Part shown: in pieces, positions 18,582-27,186 of the stretch
How the letters are laid out: every line of letters starts with the position of its first letter
Numbering within the stretch: the stretch's first letter is position 1
Assembly: GCF_003114815.1 (NCBI RefSeq)
Contig: NZ_BFAZ01000006.1
Coordinates: 310,001-374,000, forward strand
Reading direction: 5' to 3'
DNA from: Leptospira ellinghausenii
GTDB lineage: Bacteria > Spirochaetota > Leptospiria > Leptospirales > Leptospiraceae
Length of the DNA: 64,000 nt
Notes under the pieces: generated by a model
Databases searched by the model: none
Seen by the model: the letters and a program-made list of their open reading frames with translations, nothing else
Told to the model about the DNA's origin: nothing
Translations under genes and position numbers: made by a program

Positions 18582-21407
18582 TTATTTATGTGTCCTCGTA
18601 AACACCCCATCCCAATCTTTTCCAGGGGAACTGAGACTGTATTCTTCACATCGTTCGATTAACATATGACTCGATTTATCTTTTGAACCTTTACTTCTTT
18701 CTGAATCGTGAAACAACTGGATCGCTTTTGCCCAATTTTGATTTAGGTATTCTTTAAAACCAGCTTCATACAATTGAACTGCTTCCACTACATTTGGAGT
18801 TACAAGGGATTTATACCCTACCAATTCATGGATACGAACTGGTTCGTTTTTACCTTTCACACGAACTAAATCCACATACCTCGTAATCATTTCTTCTTGG
18901 ATTTTTTCACGAATCGGATCTGTGATAAGGATGTTCACACCATAATCTTTACCAGCTGCTTCGAGTCGTGCAGCTAAATTGACGGTATCACCCATCATCG
19001 TATAAGAGGCAAGTGCATCGGTTCCCATAAACCCAACCTTTGCTGGGCCAGAATTAAGTCCAATCCTTGCATCCATCACTTGTGTTTCTTTGGAATAAAG
19101 ATCATTTGCCGTCCAATAATCCCGTAACTCTTGTAATTTCAAAACCATATCCACACTGGCTCTTGCAGCTTTCAACTCATGGTCAACGACTGGTACTGGC
19201 GCGTTGAAGATCCCCACAATCGCATCTCCAATGTATTTGTCCAAAACACCCTCGTGTTTTTTCAAAAGAAGAGTCATTGCTGATAGGTATTCATTCAGAA
19301 GTGCAGCAAGATCAGCACTTTTTAACTGTTCGGAAATTGTAGAAAAACTAGCAACGTCTGAGAAAAAAGCTGTGATATGAGTTTCTGATCCACGTTTTAA
19401 AGCAGCTAGATCAACCATGGCTTCCTGGACCACAACCGGATCAATCATACTTCCTAAGATGTTTTTAACCTTTTCTCTTTCTTCTAAACCTTGACCCATA
19501 TCGATAAAGTATTTTGTTAATAAACCCACTTCATCTTGGGTTGTAGGTTTGATTCCAATTTTAAAATTACCTTTTGCAATCTCAAGCGTAGCAGTTAACA
19601 ATTGCAATACGGGTTTTGTAATCGTTTTTGAGAAGAAAAACACAAAAATAAGAGCGGAACACAACCCAATCCCTGCGATGTAAAGGTTTGTTTTTTGGCT
19701 TTTGTAAACATCTGCAAACGCTTTTTCTTCTGAAACTATCGTGATGACACCTGCATCAGCAAATCCAATTTTTTGGAAGGAACCTAAATAAGAACCACCT
19801 AACTCCTCATCTTGATAACTCATCTGGCCTGTGCTTGGTGCACTCGTGAGCATCGTTTTGACGATGGGCATTGTTGTTAAATCGGTTGCGGCAAGCACTA
19901 AGTCTTCTTTTGGATGAGCAAGAACCGTTCCAGAACCATTCACTAAAAATGTTGTTTCAATTCCCTTTTTGGAAAATGCTCCAATAATTTTATCTAATTT
20001 GACAATGATGACAAGAGCATTGTCTAACTCACCATTTTCTGCTGTGGGAATGGCAATAGCAAAGGATGGCTCGACAAATCCGGGACTTGAATTGAGGAGA
20101 ACGGCTTGGCCATTAAAGGCTTCTGCTAATGCATCGCGGTTTCTGTTGACAACTGCATGAAAATCATCTTCCGTGACGGCACTTTTTTTAAGTTCTTCTT
20201 CATTAAACACCTCTCGTTTCATCACGAGGATGTTGTCCCTCTTTTCAAAAATACCTAAATAGATAAATTCCTTATCATTTTGGAAAAAAGTTTTGAGGAG
20301 TAATTTTCGATCTTCTTCAGGGAGTCCTTGGGTGGTGAGAGTGATGGCAATTTGGCGACCTTTTTCCACAACACCTAAAATATCTGATTTTACTTTGGAC
20401 CCAATGATTTCCGCAATTCGAATATTATTATCACGTAACTGGAGTTCGATGGAACGTTTAAAATAAAAGGAAGCAAAAATAATGATACTGGCCACTGATA
20501 ATACAAACAGTAGGCTAATCACTCCCATCATCTTTAATTGTAGAGAAAACTTTGTATTTACATTGGATTCAATAGGAATATCAGATTCGATCTCTTCTGA
20601 TTTTTTATCTTTCGATTCTGGATTTGGTTTGATTCCTTTTGATGGCACTTCGCCTAACGAGTGCTCTCCATCTTTTGGATTCACTGTATTTGATGGGAAA
20701 TCCTCTCCATCAGTTGCAAATGAGGATTCAATCAAATCATATGGGTGATTGGGATCGGTTTCCACTTCCGTTACTACCGATTCTTTTTCTGATATAGTTT
20801 CTGAATTTGGTAAAAGTGATTCCGTATGTTGGTGTCCATTCAAACTACCATTCTCACCCACACTCACACCTGTTAATTCCAATTGACGAATTTTCGTTTT
20901 CCCTGAACTGCCAACAAGTTCCAAAGGTGGGAAAGATAAAACCTTGGTTTCAATTTCTTTTGTTTTGCCACTGACAATTTCAGGTATGGAACTGGTTTTT
21001 CCTGTCAGTCCAAATTTATGAGAAATTCGATCAGGTGAAATTCGATCATCATATAAATACTCAAGTCTTGCAAATACAGACCTTACTTCAGTTTCCGAAG
21101 ACTTAGGATAAATAACAAAAAGATTTTTTCCTTCACTTGCAGTAGATAGTGCTTTCGCCAAATACTTATTAGATGATATCTGATGAATGGATACATAAGG
21201 GTATTCAAATCGATTGTTAGGAAATTGAATCCCCCATGGAGGTGGCCCAAAACGGAACTCCAATTCCCTTGTCCTTCGTGTTTGGAAGAATATAGTAATC
21301 CCGTCGTCCCCATTCCATGATTCTAAACTTCCAGGAGTTTCATCCCAGACAAGAAATGTGAGTTTGGACGTTCTAAGGAACGGAATTTCGGCAGAAATTT
21401 CTAACAT
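18582..21407 (-). CDS. Membrane adenylate cyclase (class III) with Cache-like sensor and HAMP
   Basis: A 941-residue receptor cyclase. Order: cytoplasmic N-terminal region of unknown family (about 1-150), a low-complexity acidic linker (about 150-285), membrane helix (about 290-314), a periplasmic double-Cache-like domain (about 315-570), membrane helix (about 574-595), HAMP, and a class III cyclase domain (about 670-870). Metal-binding Asp residues are in FFSDVASFS and YIGDAIVGIF. ASYTMMGDTVNLAARLE has the transition-state Asn and Arg, and a Thr at the purine-specifying place as in cyanobacterial CyaC-type cyclases, so cAMP is the likely product. The FecR protein follows after 4 bp. The ~290-residue cytoplasmic N-terminus is unusual. 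It diverges from xthA with a 50-bp gap. Confidence 0.88.
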   Translation of the reverse strand: MLEISAEIPFLRTSKLTFLVWDETPGSLESWNGDDGITIFFQTRRTRELEFRFGPPPWGIQFPNNRFEYPYVSIHQISSNKYLAKALSTASEGKNLFVIYPKSSETEVRSVFARLEYLYDDRISPDRISHKFGLTGKTSSIPEIVSGKTKEIETKVLSFPPLELVGSSGKTKIRQLELTGVSVGENGSLNGHQHTESLLPNSETISEKESVVTEVETDPNHPYDLIESSFATDGEDFPSNTVNPKDGEHSLGEVPSKGIKPNPESKDKKSEEIESDIPIESNVNTKFSLQLKMMGVISLLFVLSVASIIIFASFYFKRSIELQLRDNNIRIAEIIGSKVKSDILGVVEKGRQIAITLTTQGLPEEDRKLLLKTFFQNDKEFIYLGIFEKRDNILVMKREVFNEEELKKSAVTEDDFHAVVNRNRDALAEAFNGQAVLLNSSPGFVEPSFAIAIPTAENGELDNALVIIVKLDKIIGAFSKKGIETTFLVNGSGTVLAHPKEDLVLAATDLTTMPIVKTMLTSAPSTGQMSYQDEELGGSYLGSFQKIGFADAGVITIVSEEKAFADVYKSQKTNLYIAGIGLCSALIFVFFFSKTITKPVLQLLTATLEIAKGNFKIGIKPTTQDEVGLLTKYFIDMGQGLEEREKVKNILGSMIDPVVVQEAMVDLAALKRGSETHITAFFSDVASFSTISEQLKSADLAALLNEYLSAMTLLLKKHEGVLDKYIGDAIVGIFNAPVPVVDHELKAARASVDMVLKLQELRDYWTANDLYSKETQVMDARIGLNSGPAKVGFMGTDALASYTMMGDTVNLAARLEAAGKDYGVNILITDPIREKIQEEMITRYVDLVRVKGKNEPVRIHELVGYKSLVTPNVVEAVQLYEAGFKEYLNQNWAKAIQLFHDSERSKGSKDKSSHMLIERCEEYSLSSPGKDWDGVFTRTHK

Positions 21408-21457
21408 ACTGTTTTTAGTATCGACTTAAATAGGCGTTCAATCGATCTCATTTCTAG

Positions 21458-22228
21458 ATGAAAATCATCACGTTAAATTGCAACGGAATTCGTTCCAGTC
21501 TCAGCAAAGGATTACTCGAATTTATACGTCACGAAAATCCTGACATGATTTGTTTCCAAGAAACGAAGGCTCCCGAAAAAGAAATTGTTAGGAACGAGTT
21601 CCAGGAGCTGGGTTATGAAATTTATTTCTGTCTTGCAGAAAAACCTGGATACAGTGGATGCGCAGTTTTGACCAAACGAAAACCAAAATCAGTGTCCATT
21701 GGGTATGGAGATGGGATTTTTCGCTCAGAAGGTCGCTCTGTTTTTTTGGAATTTGATGAGTTTTACCTTTGGAATTTGTATTTTCCCTCAGGAACGAGTG
21801 GAGAAGAACGCCAAAAGATCAAATACCAATTTTTAGATGCATTTATGGCACTCGCAAAACCATTTTTAAAAAAGAAAAAACCACTCCTTGTTTGCGGTGA
21901 TGTGAATATTGCCCATACGGCAATGGACATCCATAACCCAAAAGGGAATGAAAAAAATTCAGGTTTTTTACCTGAAGAACGGAAATGGATGACCGATTTT
22001 TTAAACTTAGGTTTTTTCGACTGTTTTAGAACACTCCACCCAGAGACAAAAGATGAATACTCTTGGTGGACCTACAGGTTCCAGGCGAGGAAAAACAATA
22101 AAGGTTGGAGGATAGATTATTTTTTTGTAACAAAATCAAAGTCTGTTCAATTATTAACCTCTAAAATTGCAAAAGAACCTGTGATGTCAGACCATGCTCC
22201 CGTGGTTCTCGAGGTCCAATTCTCTTGA
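21458..22228 (+). CDS. xthA: Exodeoxyribonuclease III (AP endonuclease)
   Basis: A 256-residue member of the exonuclease III/AP endonuclease family, acting in base-excision repair. Seen motifs: NCNGIRS at the N-terminus, CFQETKAPE with the metal-binding Glu, CGDVNIAHTAMDIHN with catalytic Asp and Asn, YSWWTYRFQARKNNKGWRIDY, and the final SDHAPVVLEV with the catalytic Asp-His pair. All expected residues are present, and the length is typical. It stands alone between the divergent cyclase gene and an LEA-type lipoprotein gene 33 bp downstream. Confidence 0.95.
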   Translation: MKIITLNCNGIRSSLSKGLLEFIRHENPDMICFQETKAPEKEIVRNEFQELGYEIYFCLAEKPGYSGCAVLTKRKPKSVSIGYGDGIFRSEGRSVFLEFDEFYLWNLYFPSGTSGEERQKIKYQFLDAFMALAKPFLKKKKPLLVCGDVNIAHTAMDIHNPKGNEKNSGFLPEERKWMTDFLNLGFFDCFRTLHPETKDEYSWWTYRFQARKNNKGWRIDYFFVTKSKSVQLLTSKIAKEPVMSDHAPVVLEVQFS

Positions 22229-22261
22229 CAGAATGTTTATTTTCGGATCAATTCTTCTCTC

Positions 22262-23233
22262 ATGAAACGTATCCTATTTCTCATTCCCCTTTTTTTACAC
22301 ATACAATGTTCTGTCCTTGGTGTCCTCCAAGACAAAATCCCAACACCTGAATTTTCCTTTGAATCCCTTCATATCAAACAAATTACATTTACAGACATCA
22401 CCCTTGGTGTAGAAACATCAGTTACCAATCCTTACCCTGTTTCCCTTCCCAGTTCTTTTTTGGATATGGATATCAAAATTGAAGGAATGAAATTGTCTCA
22501 AATCAAAACAGATTTGGGAATCATTGAAGCAAAAAAAACCAAAACCCTTCCATTAGAAGTAAAATTAAAATATACGGACTTAGTCCAATTGTATAAAAAA
22601 TTCCCCACAAAACCCATGTTAGAAGTGAGTGCGGAAGGGAATATGAAAGTGGCCATTCCCAAACAGTGGCAACTTTTAGGAAAGGATTCGGTTAGTTTTC
22701 CATTTGTCCAAAAAAAAGAAATCCCTGCAGTTTTACCCGATGTGGAAATTCGAAATTTCAAAATTTTAATGCCAACGGAATCAGAAATTTTGAGTGCATC
22801 GAATACCGAGACCATGGTTGGAACCACTACAAATTTTTTAAAAGGATTACTCGGTGGATCAAAAACGCCTGTTACCTCTGCCGCCAAAGCAGGATTAGCT
22901 GGGCTAAATTTAAGTTTAAAAACGGAATTTGATTTTGTTTTTTCAAACCAAGCAGCAGCGAATCTGAATCTTACTGATTTAAAATACAATTTACAGTTGG
23001 CGGGCGAAAATTTCCTAACAGGATCTCCAAAAGAAATCATCAATTCAGGAAAAGAATCGACAGTTAAAGTTTCGAATCAGTTCCCAATTGCATCCATTGG
23101 TTCCTCATTGTACAAAACCATTCAATCGAAAGAAGCTTTGTACCAACTGAAAGGAGACTCAGGCCTACTTGTTCCAAACATCCGAGAAAACATTCCCTTT
23201 TCCTATGAGAAAAAAGGAAAGTTCCAATGGTAA
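22262..23233 (+). CDS. LEA/WHy-type lipoprotein
   Basis: A 323-residue exported protein. A short hydrophobic signal (MKRILFLIPLFLHIQC) ends in a relaxed spirochaetal lipobox with Cys at 16. The mature part resembles the water stress and hypersensitive response (WHy)/LEA-2 domain: GVETSVTNPYPVSLPSSF and KIEGMKLSQ are typical of this immunoglobulin-like fold. A second, more degenerate copy seems to lie at about 215-300 (SLKTEFDFVFSNQAAANLNL). Such proteins are periplasmic or membrane-bound and of unclear role, possibly desiccation or lipid-related. The stop codon lies within a terminator-like inverted repeat. It is convergent with the next lipoprotein gene. Confidence 0.75.
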   Translation: MKRILFLIPLFLHIQCSVLGVLQDKIPTPEFSFESLHIKQITFTDITLGVETSVTNPYPVSLPSSFLDMDIKIEGMKLSQIKTDLGIIEAKKTKTLPLEVKLKYTDLVQLYKKFPTKPMLEVSAEGNMKVAIPKQWQLLGKDSVSFPFVQKKEIPAVLPDVEIRNFKILMPTESEILSASNTETMVGTTTNFLKGLLGGSKTPVTSAAKAGLAGLNLSLKTEFDFVFSNQAAANLNLTDLKYNLQLAGENFLTGSPKEIINSGKESTVKVSNQFPIASIGSSLYKTIQSKEALYQLKGDSGLLVPNIRENIPFSYEKKGKFQW

Positions 23234-23246
23234 ACCTTTCCTTTTT
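23211..23246. terminator. Bidirectional terminator-like inverted repeat
   Basis: AAAAAGGAAAG (23211-23221) and CTTTCCTTTTT (23236-23246) form a perfect 11-bp stem with a 14-base loop between two convergent genes. The T-run on either strand comes from the outer stem arm. The stem has only four G-C pairs, so its strength is moderate. It begins inside the last codons of the LEA-type lipoprotein gene, which is common for compact convergent pairs. Confidence 0.5.
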
Positions 23247-23274
23247 ATAATTTAATTTAAATTCTTTAAAAAAA

Positions 23275-23910
23275 TTATTTTTTCTTCTGTAACATCTGTT
23301 TGATTTCATCCCTGGTTTTTCCAGGGTGCAAACGGATTTGGTAGGTAACAAGAAATCTTGTGATGATGGGTGTTCCATCTTTTGATGCATGTTCATAATT
23401 AAAGCGAGAGGCATCATTTTGAATGATTTTAGCAATGTCATTGATGCGAGGCACCCTTCTATCAAAGGCTATGGATTCCAATTTGCCTGTGACGGTATTG
23501 AGCCCAATGGAAATGATTCCATCATCGACAAAGCTCAATAGATCGTATTTTTTCATTTCTTCTTTTGAGAGTTCGTCCCCACCTAAATCGGCTTTCCTGC
23601 GGATTTTATCCGTATAACGGATCTGTCTCACCATATAAGAATCGGAAGCAATATAAACACGGAATACTTCTAAAGGTAGTTCGCTTTTTTTCTGGAAAAA
23701 GGGAATTTCTCCTGTATGGTTTTGGACCTCTTCCCCTCTTTCATTCAGGATCACTTCTCCTTCGCCACCTGGTGGTGGAAGGATTTCTTTTATGATTGTT
23801 GTTTCCGTTTTTGGTTCTTCCTGCTTTGATTGAGAGGAATCTTTCGTGGATTGGCAATAAACAAGGGCGAAAAGAAGGAAAAAAAGTGCGGAGTGAAACG
23901 AAAATTTCAT
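23275..23910 (-). CDS. Putative lipoprotein, unknown function
   Basis: From the ATG at 23910 this is a 211-residue protein; a GTG two codons upstream is possible. The signal peptide ends in FALVYC, a good spirochaetal lipobox. The first ~40 mature residues are charged and proline-rich, probably a flexible tether. The rest is a mixed alpha/beta domain with no family I recognise; RRVPRINDIAKIIQNDASRF and TRFLVTYQIRLHPGKTRDEI are its most regular parts. It is convergent with the LEA-type lipoprotein and lies 63 bp downstream of mgtE on the same strand. Confidence 0.65.
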   Translation of the reverse strand: MKFSFHSALFFLLFALVYCQSTKDSSQSKQEEPKTETTIIKEILPPPGGEGEVILNERGEEVQNHTGEIPFFQKKSELPLEVFRVYIASDSYMVRQIRYTDKIRRKADLGGDELSKEEMKKYDLLSFVDDGIISIGLNTVTGKLESIAFDRRVPRINDIAKIIQNDASRFNYEHASKDGTPIITRFLVTYQIRLHPGKTRDEIKQMLQKKK

Positions 23911-23973
23911 TTGCACATCAGTATTTGGTGGTTTCTTCCCCTGGCAAGAAATTTAAGGGAAAAAGGAGAATCC

Positions 23974-25377
23974 CTAAACCAAATATTTTGCAAACACCGT
24001 GGCAAGTCCCAAGAAAAAGAAAAACCCACAAACATCCGTTGTTGCTGTCACAAAAATGGAAGAGGCAATGGCGGGGTCAATTTTCATTCCTTTCAGTAAT
24101 ATGGGAACGAGGGAGCCAACAAGGGAAGCAACCATCATATTGACGAGCATCGCTGTACCCACAACAAGAGCCAAAGTTAAGTTCCCTTTCACAAGGTAAA
24201 TCATACTAAATGTAACAGTGCCGAGTGCCAATCCATTCAGAACACCAATTGTGAATTCTTTCCGAACCGCATCCCACCAATTGGAAAAGGACAAATCACC
24301 TGTTGCAATATTTCGAATCACAACTGTTACAGATTGTGTTCCTGCATTTCCACCAAGACCAGCAACAATAGGCATGAGTGTCGCAAGGACAACTATTTTC
24401 GAAATGGTATCTTCAAAGTAGGCAACCACACTCGAGCTCACAAAAGCAGTTAGTAAATTCACATTGAGCCAAACGATCCTACGTTTAACCGATTGTAAGA
24501 TGGGCGTCGACAACCTTTCATCTTCCGAAACCCCTGCCATGAGGAGGATATCTTCCGACGCTTCCTCTTCCACAATTTCTAACACATCGTCTACAGTAAT
24601 ACGACCAATGATCCGTCCTAAATCATCAGTTACTGCTGCACTCACTAAGTCATATTTTTTGAATGTATTGGCTACTTCCTCTTGGTCCACATCATAATGG
24701 AAAGCGATGATGGAGAAGTTTGTGATCTTTGCAATTTTAGTATTGATGGGTGTGAGAAACAAATCCTTTAAAGGGATAAATCCCTCCAAAACTCCATCTT
24801 CATTAGTTACATAAATCTGATAGATGTCTTCGATTTCTTTTGCCTTTTTTCGGACATTGATGATCCCTTTTCGGACATTGTCTGTAATGGTCACTGTCGC
24901 AAAGTCTTTTGACATGAGTCGACCCGCAGAGTATTCCCGAAATCCAAGTTGGGACCTGATTTCGAAACTATCGGTTTTACTCAAATTGGCTAATACAAGT
25001 TCTCGTTTGGCACCTGGAAGATATGACAATAAATATGTAGTTTCATCAGTTTCAATATGGCTCAGAGTTTTTGAGATTTCATCCACTGAGAGTTCTTCTA
25101 AAAAAGACTCGAGTGTCTCCTCTTCCATTTTGATGAGGGAATAGGCTTGGTCTTCGACTGATAACAATCGGAAGAGGTATAACTCTTCTTCTCGTTCTAA
25201 ATCTTTGAATAAGGTGACAACGTCTGCGGGGTGAGCCCCATCAAGCAGTGACTTAAGATGGGACTGGTCTTTTGCTTCAATGGAAGATTTGATTTGTTCG
25301 ACAAACTCTTCATAGGAATCACTTTCTCTGTCGATTTTGATTCGGAATTCGGATTCTTTCTTTCTTTCTTCTTCCAT
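23974..25377 (-). CDS. mgtE: Magnesium transporter MgtE
   Basis: A 467-residue Mg2+ channel. The N-terminal helical MgtE_N superhelix (about 35-140) has repeated LLDGAHPADVV-type helices. Two CBS domains (about 145-270) form the cytoplasmic Mg2+ gate. Five membrane helices follow (about 300-465) with the family signature MPIVAGLGGNAGTQSV and VTATTDVCGFFFFLGLA. All parts are present at normal length. The protein closes when cytoplasmic Mg2+ is high, so regulation is built into it. It diverges from the coiled-coil lipoprotein gene with a 65-bp gap. Confidence 0.96.
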   Translation of the reverse strand: MEEERKKESEFRIKIDRESDSYEEFVEQIKSSIEAKDQSHLKSLLDGAHPADVVTLFKDLEREEELYLFRLLSVEDQAYSLIKMEEETLESFLEELSVDEISKTLSHIETDETTYLLSYLPGAKRELVLANLSKTDSFEIRSQLGFREYSAGRLMSKDFATVTITDNVRKGIINVRKKAKEIEDIYQIYVTNEDGVLEGFIPLKDLFLTPINTKIAKITNFSIIAFHYDVDQEEVANTFKKYDLVSAAVTDDLGRIIGRITVDDVLEIVEEEASEDILLMAGVSEDERLSTPILQSVKRRIVWLNVNLLTAFVSSSVVAYFEDTISKIVVLATLMPIVAGLGGNAGTQSVTVVIRNIATGDLSFSNWWDAVRKEFTIGVLNGLALGTVTFSMIYLVKGNLTLALVVGTAMLVNMMVASLVGSLVPILLKGMKIDPAIASSIFVTATTDVCGFFFFLGLATVFAKYLV

Positions 25378-25442
25378 AAATCAGCGGATTTCCTGAATTT
25401 TCCAATTGACGGTTATGTCACGTGAAGCATAGGCTATATCCT

Positions 25443-26135
25443 ATGTCGGCACGAGTTCCTTTTTTGAAAACGAATCTTTTTTTCATCCTAGTTTTTTCAC
25501 AATGTGTCTTATTTGAACCAAAACTAAACAAAGTCCCAGATGCATATGTACGGGAAGAAGTGATGAATGCAGAGCAAAAGAATGCTACTAAGATCCTCAC
25601 TGAAAAAATCATCAAACTCAATAATGAAGTCACAAACCAAAGAAAGGCAAATGCACTGACATCTCAGGCAATCAAAATTTCCCAAGCCAAGGTAAACAAA
25701 CATGCAGCAGAAAGAGATCTCAAACGTGCCAAGGAATCCTACTTTACTTTAAAAGAAGACTCTGCCGCTTCCAAACGTTACCTTGAAGAAAGCCAGATGT
25801 TTGAATTAGAAAGGGCAAAAGAAGAAACCAGATACAAAACTTGGGTTCAAAAAGAAAAAGAAGATAAAGCATATCTGGAGATGAAGGAAGCGGCACTCGG
25901 CGAGATGATCGCGGAACTCGAGTTAGTACGATCAGAAATTGCAGTTAAGTTCCAAGAATCACAGGGAAAAACTCCTGCTGATCCTGAATATGTAAAAAAA
26001 GAAATCTATGAAACGCAGTATGCTGAGAAAAAATCGGATGCTAGACGAAGGTTATCCGATTGGGAACGAATCAAAACGGAAGCACCTAGCCTTCCAAAGG
26101 TAAATTTAGAGGATAGTTTCGATGATTCTAAATAA
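25443..26135 (+). CDS. Coiled-coil lipoprotein
   Basis: From the ATG at 25443 this is a 230-residue protein; a GTG at 25422 is also in frame. The signal peptide (NLFFILVFSQC) ends in a relaxed lipobox. The mature chain is almost entirely helical and charged, with long heptad-like runs (about 50-180) rich in Lys, Glu and Ala, and no cysteine after the lipid site. It overlaps the OmpA-like gene by 14 bp. That arrangement recalls Pal/YbgF-like envelope tethers, with a lipoprotein and a peptidoglycan-binding protein made together. Family not recognised. Confidence 0.7.
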   Translation: MSARVPFLKTNLFFILVFSQCVLFEPKLNKVPDAYVREEVMNAEQKNATKILTEKIIKLNNEVTNQRKANALTSQAIKISQAKVNKHAAERDLKRAKESYFTLKEDSAASKRYLEESQMFELERAKEETRYKTWVQKEKEDKAYLEMKEAALGEMIAELELVRSEIAVKFQESQGKTPADPEYVKKEIYETQYAEKKSDARRRLSDWERIKTEAPSLPKVNLEDSFDDSK

Positions 26136-27186
26136 ACGTCACCTCTTCCCATCATTTACCGTCATTCTTCTTTCGCTTTGGTTTGTTACACCGGAGAATT
26201 TGTACGCCGATTGGGTGTACTTTCCCTATGAATACAACCAAATCTACAAAGAAAAATATGCTTTGGAATTGGAACTTGCTGACATTCGCAAACAACACCA
26301 AAATGAACTCAATCGATTAGAAGAGGAAAAAAAAGACCTGCAATCCCAAATTCGAAACCTAACAGAAGATTTAGAATTGGAAAAACGGAATCGTGCCAAA
26401 GAACAAGATGAATATTCCGATAAACTCCGCGATTACGATATGCGCCTTCGAAGTTTAGAGAAAAAAGGAACCGACAAAGAACGTACACTGGCAGAAGAAA
26501 ACAGAAAACGAGAAGAAAAAGATAGAGCAGAAATTGAATCTCTCAAACGTAAATTAGAAGAAAAAGAAAGAGAGTGCCTTCAAAAGGAACAAAAACTCCG
26601 CGAAACATACGAATCCAAAATGGATGAACTGAAAGAAAGGATTCGCAATTTAGAAGAAGAACTAGCCAATTTACGGAAACTTACCAAAGAACAAAAACGA
26701 GAATTGGAAAGGCTTTCGGAACAAACCAAAGAATTTGAAGAAAAACTCGCAAAAGAAATCACATCCGGACAAATTCGTCTCAAACGATTTCATAACAAAC
26801 TCATCATTAACATAGATGACAAAATTTCTTTTGATAGTGGATCATCCGAATTAAAACCCGCAATTCTCCCCGCCATTGAAAAAATACGAGAAATTTTGGC
26901 TGCTTATCCTGAAAACTACATTGTTGTGGAAGGCCATACTGACAATGTTCCCATCAAAACAAAATTCAGAAACAACTGGCATCTTTCCAGCGAACGGGCG
27001 TTATCTGTATTAGAATTCATTTTGCAGAATAAAAACCTTAACCCAAAAAACTTTTCAAGTGCCGGATACGGAGAACACCAACCCATTGTTCCCAATAGCA
27101 CTAAAGAAAACAAAGCACTCAATCGCCGGGTAGATATAGTTGTGATTCCAAGAGCAACCAGTTCCTTGGGTGGAAACAATGACTAA
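26122..27186 (+). CDS. OmpA-family peptidoglycan-binding protein with long coiled coil
   Basis: A 354-residue exported protein. A signal peptide (about 1-29) is followed by a long coiled coil (about 40-210) and a C-terminal OmpA/MotB domain (about 225-345). The domain has VVEGHTDNVPI, NNWHLSSERAL, and KALNRRVDIVV, with the Asp and Arg that bind diaminopimelate in peptidoglycan. There is no membrane-spanning beta-barrel, so it is a periplasmic spacer that probably joins peptidoglycan to another envelope part through the coil. It overlaps the coiled-coil lipoprotein gene (14 bp) and the CDF exporter gene (8 bp), so all three are probably one transcript. Confidence 0.88.
   Translation: MILNKRHLFPSFTVILLSLWFVTPENLYADWVYFPYEYNQIYKEKYALELELADIRKQHQNELNRLEEEKKDLQSQIRNLTEDLELEKRNRAKEQDEYSDKLRDYDMRLRSLEKKGTDKERTLAEENRKREEKDRAEIESLKRKLEEKERECLQKEQKLRETYESKMDELKERIRNLEEELANLRKLTKEQKRELERLSEQTKEFEEKLAKEITSGQIRLKRFHNKLIINIDDKISFDSGSSELKPAILPAIEKIREILAAYPENYIVVEGHTDNVPIKTKFRNNWHLSSERALSVLEFILQNKNLNPKNFSSAGYGEHQPIVPNSTKENKALNRRVDIVVIPRATSSLGGNND

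Noticed and set aside
22498..23043. Long open frame (181 codons) antisense to the LEA-type lipoprotein gene
   Set aside because: The forward gene has a signal peptide and family motifs; the antisense product shows no recognisable domain.
23955..23980. Weak AGGGA/TCCCT stem after mgtE
   Set aside because: Five base pairs and no following T-run in the direction of mgtE.
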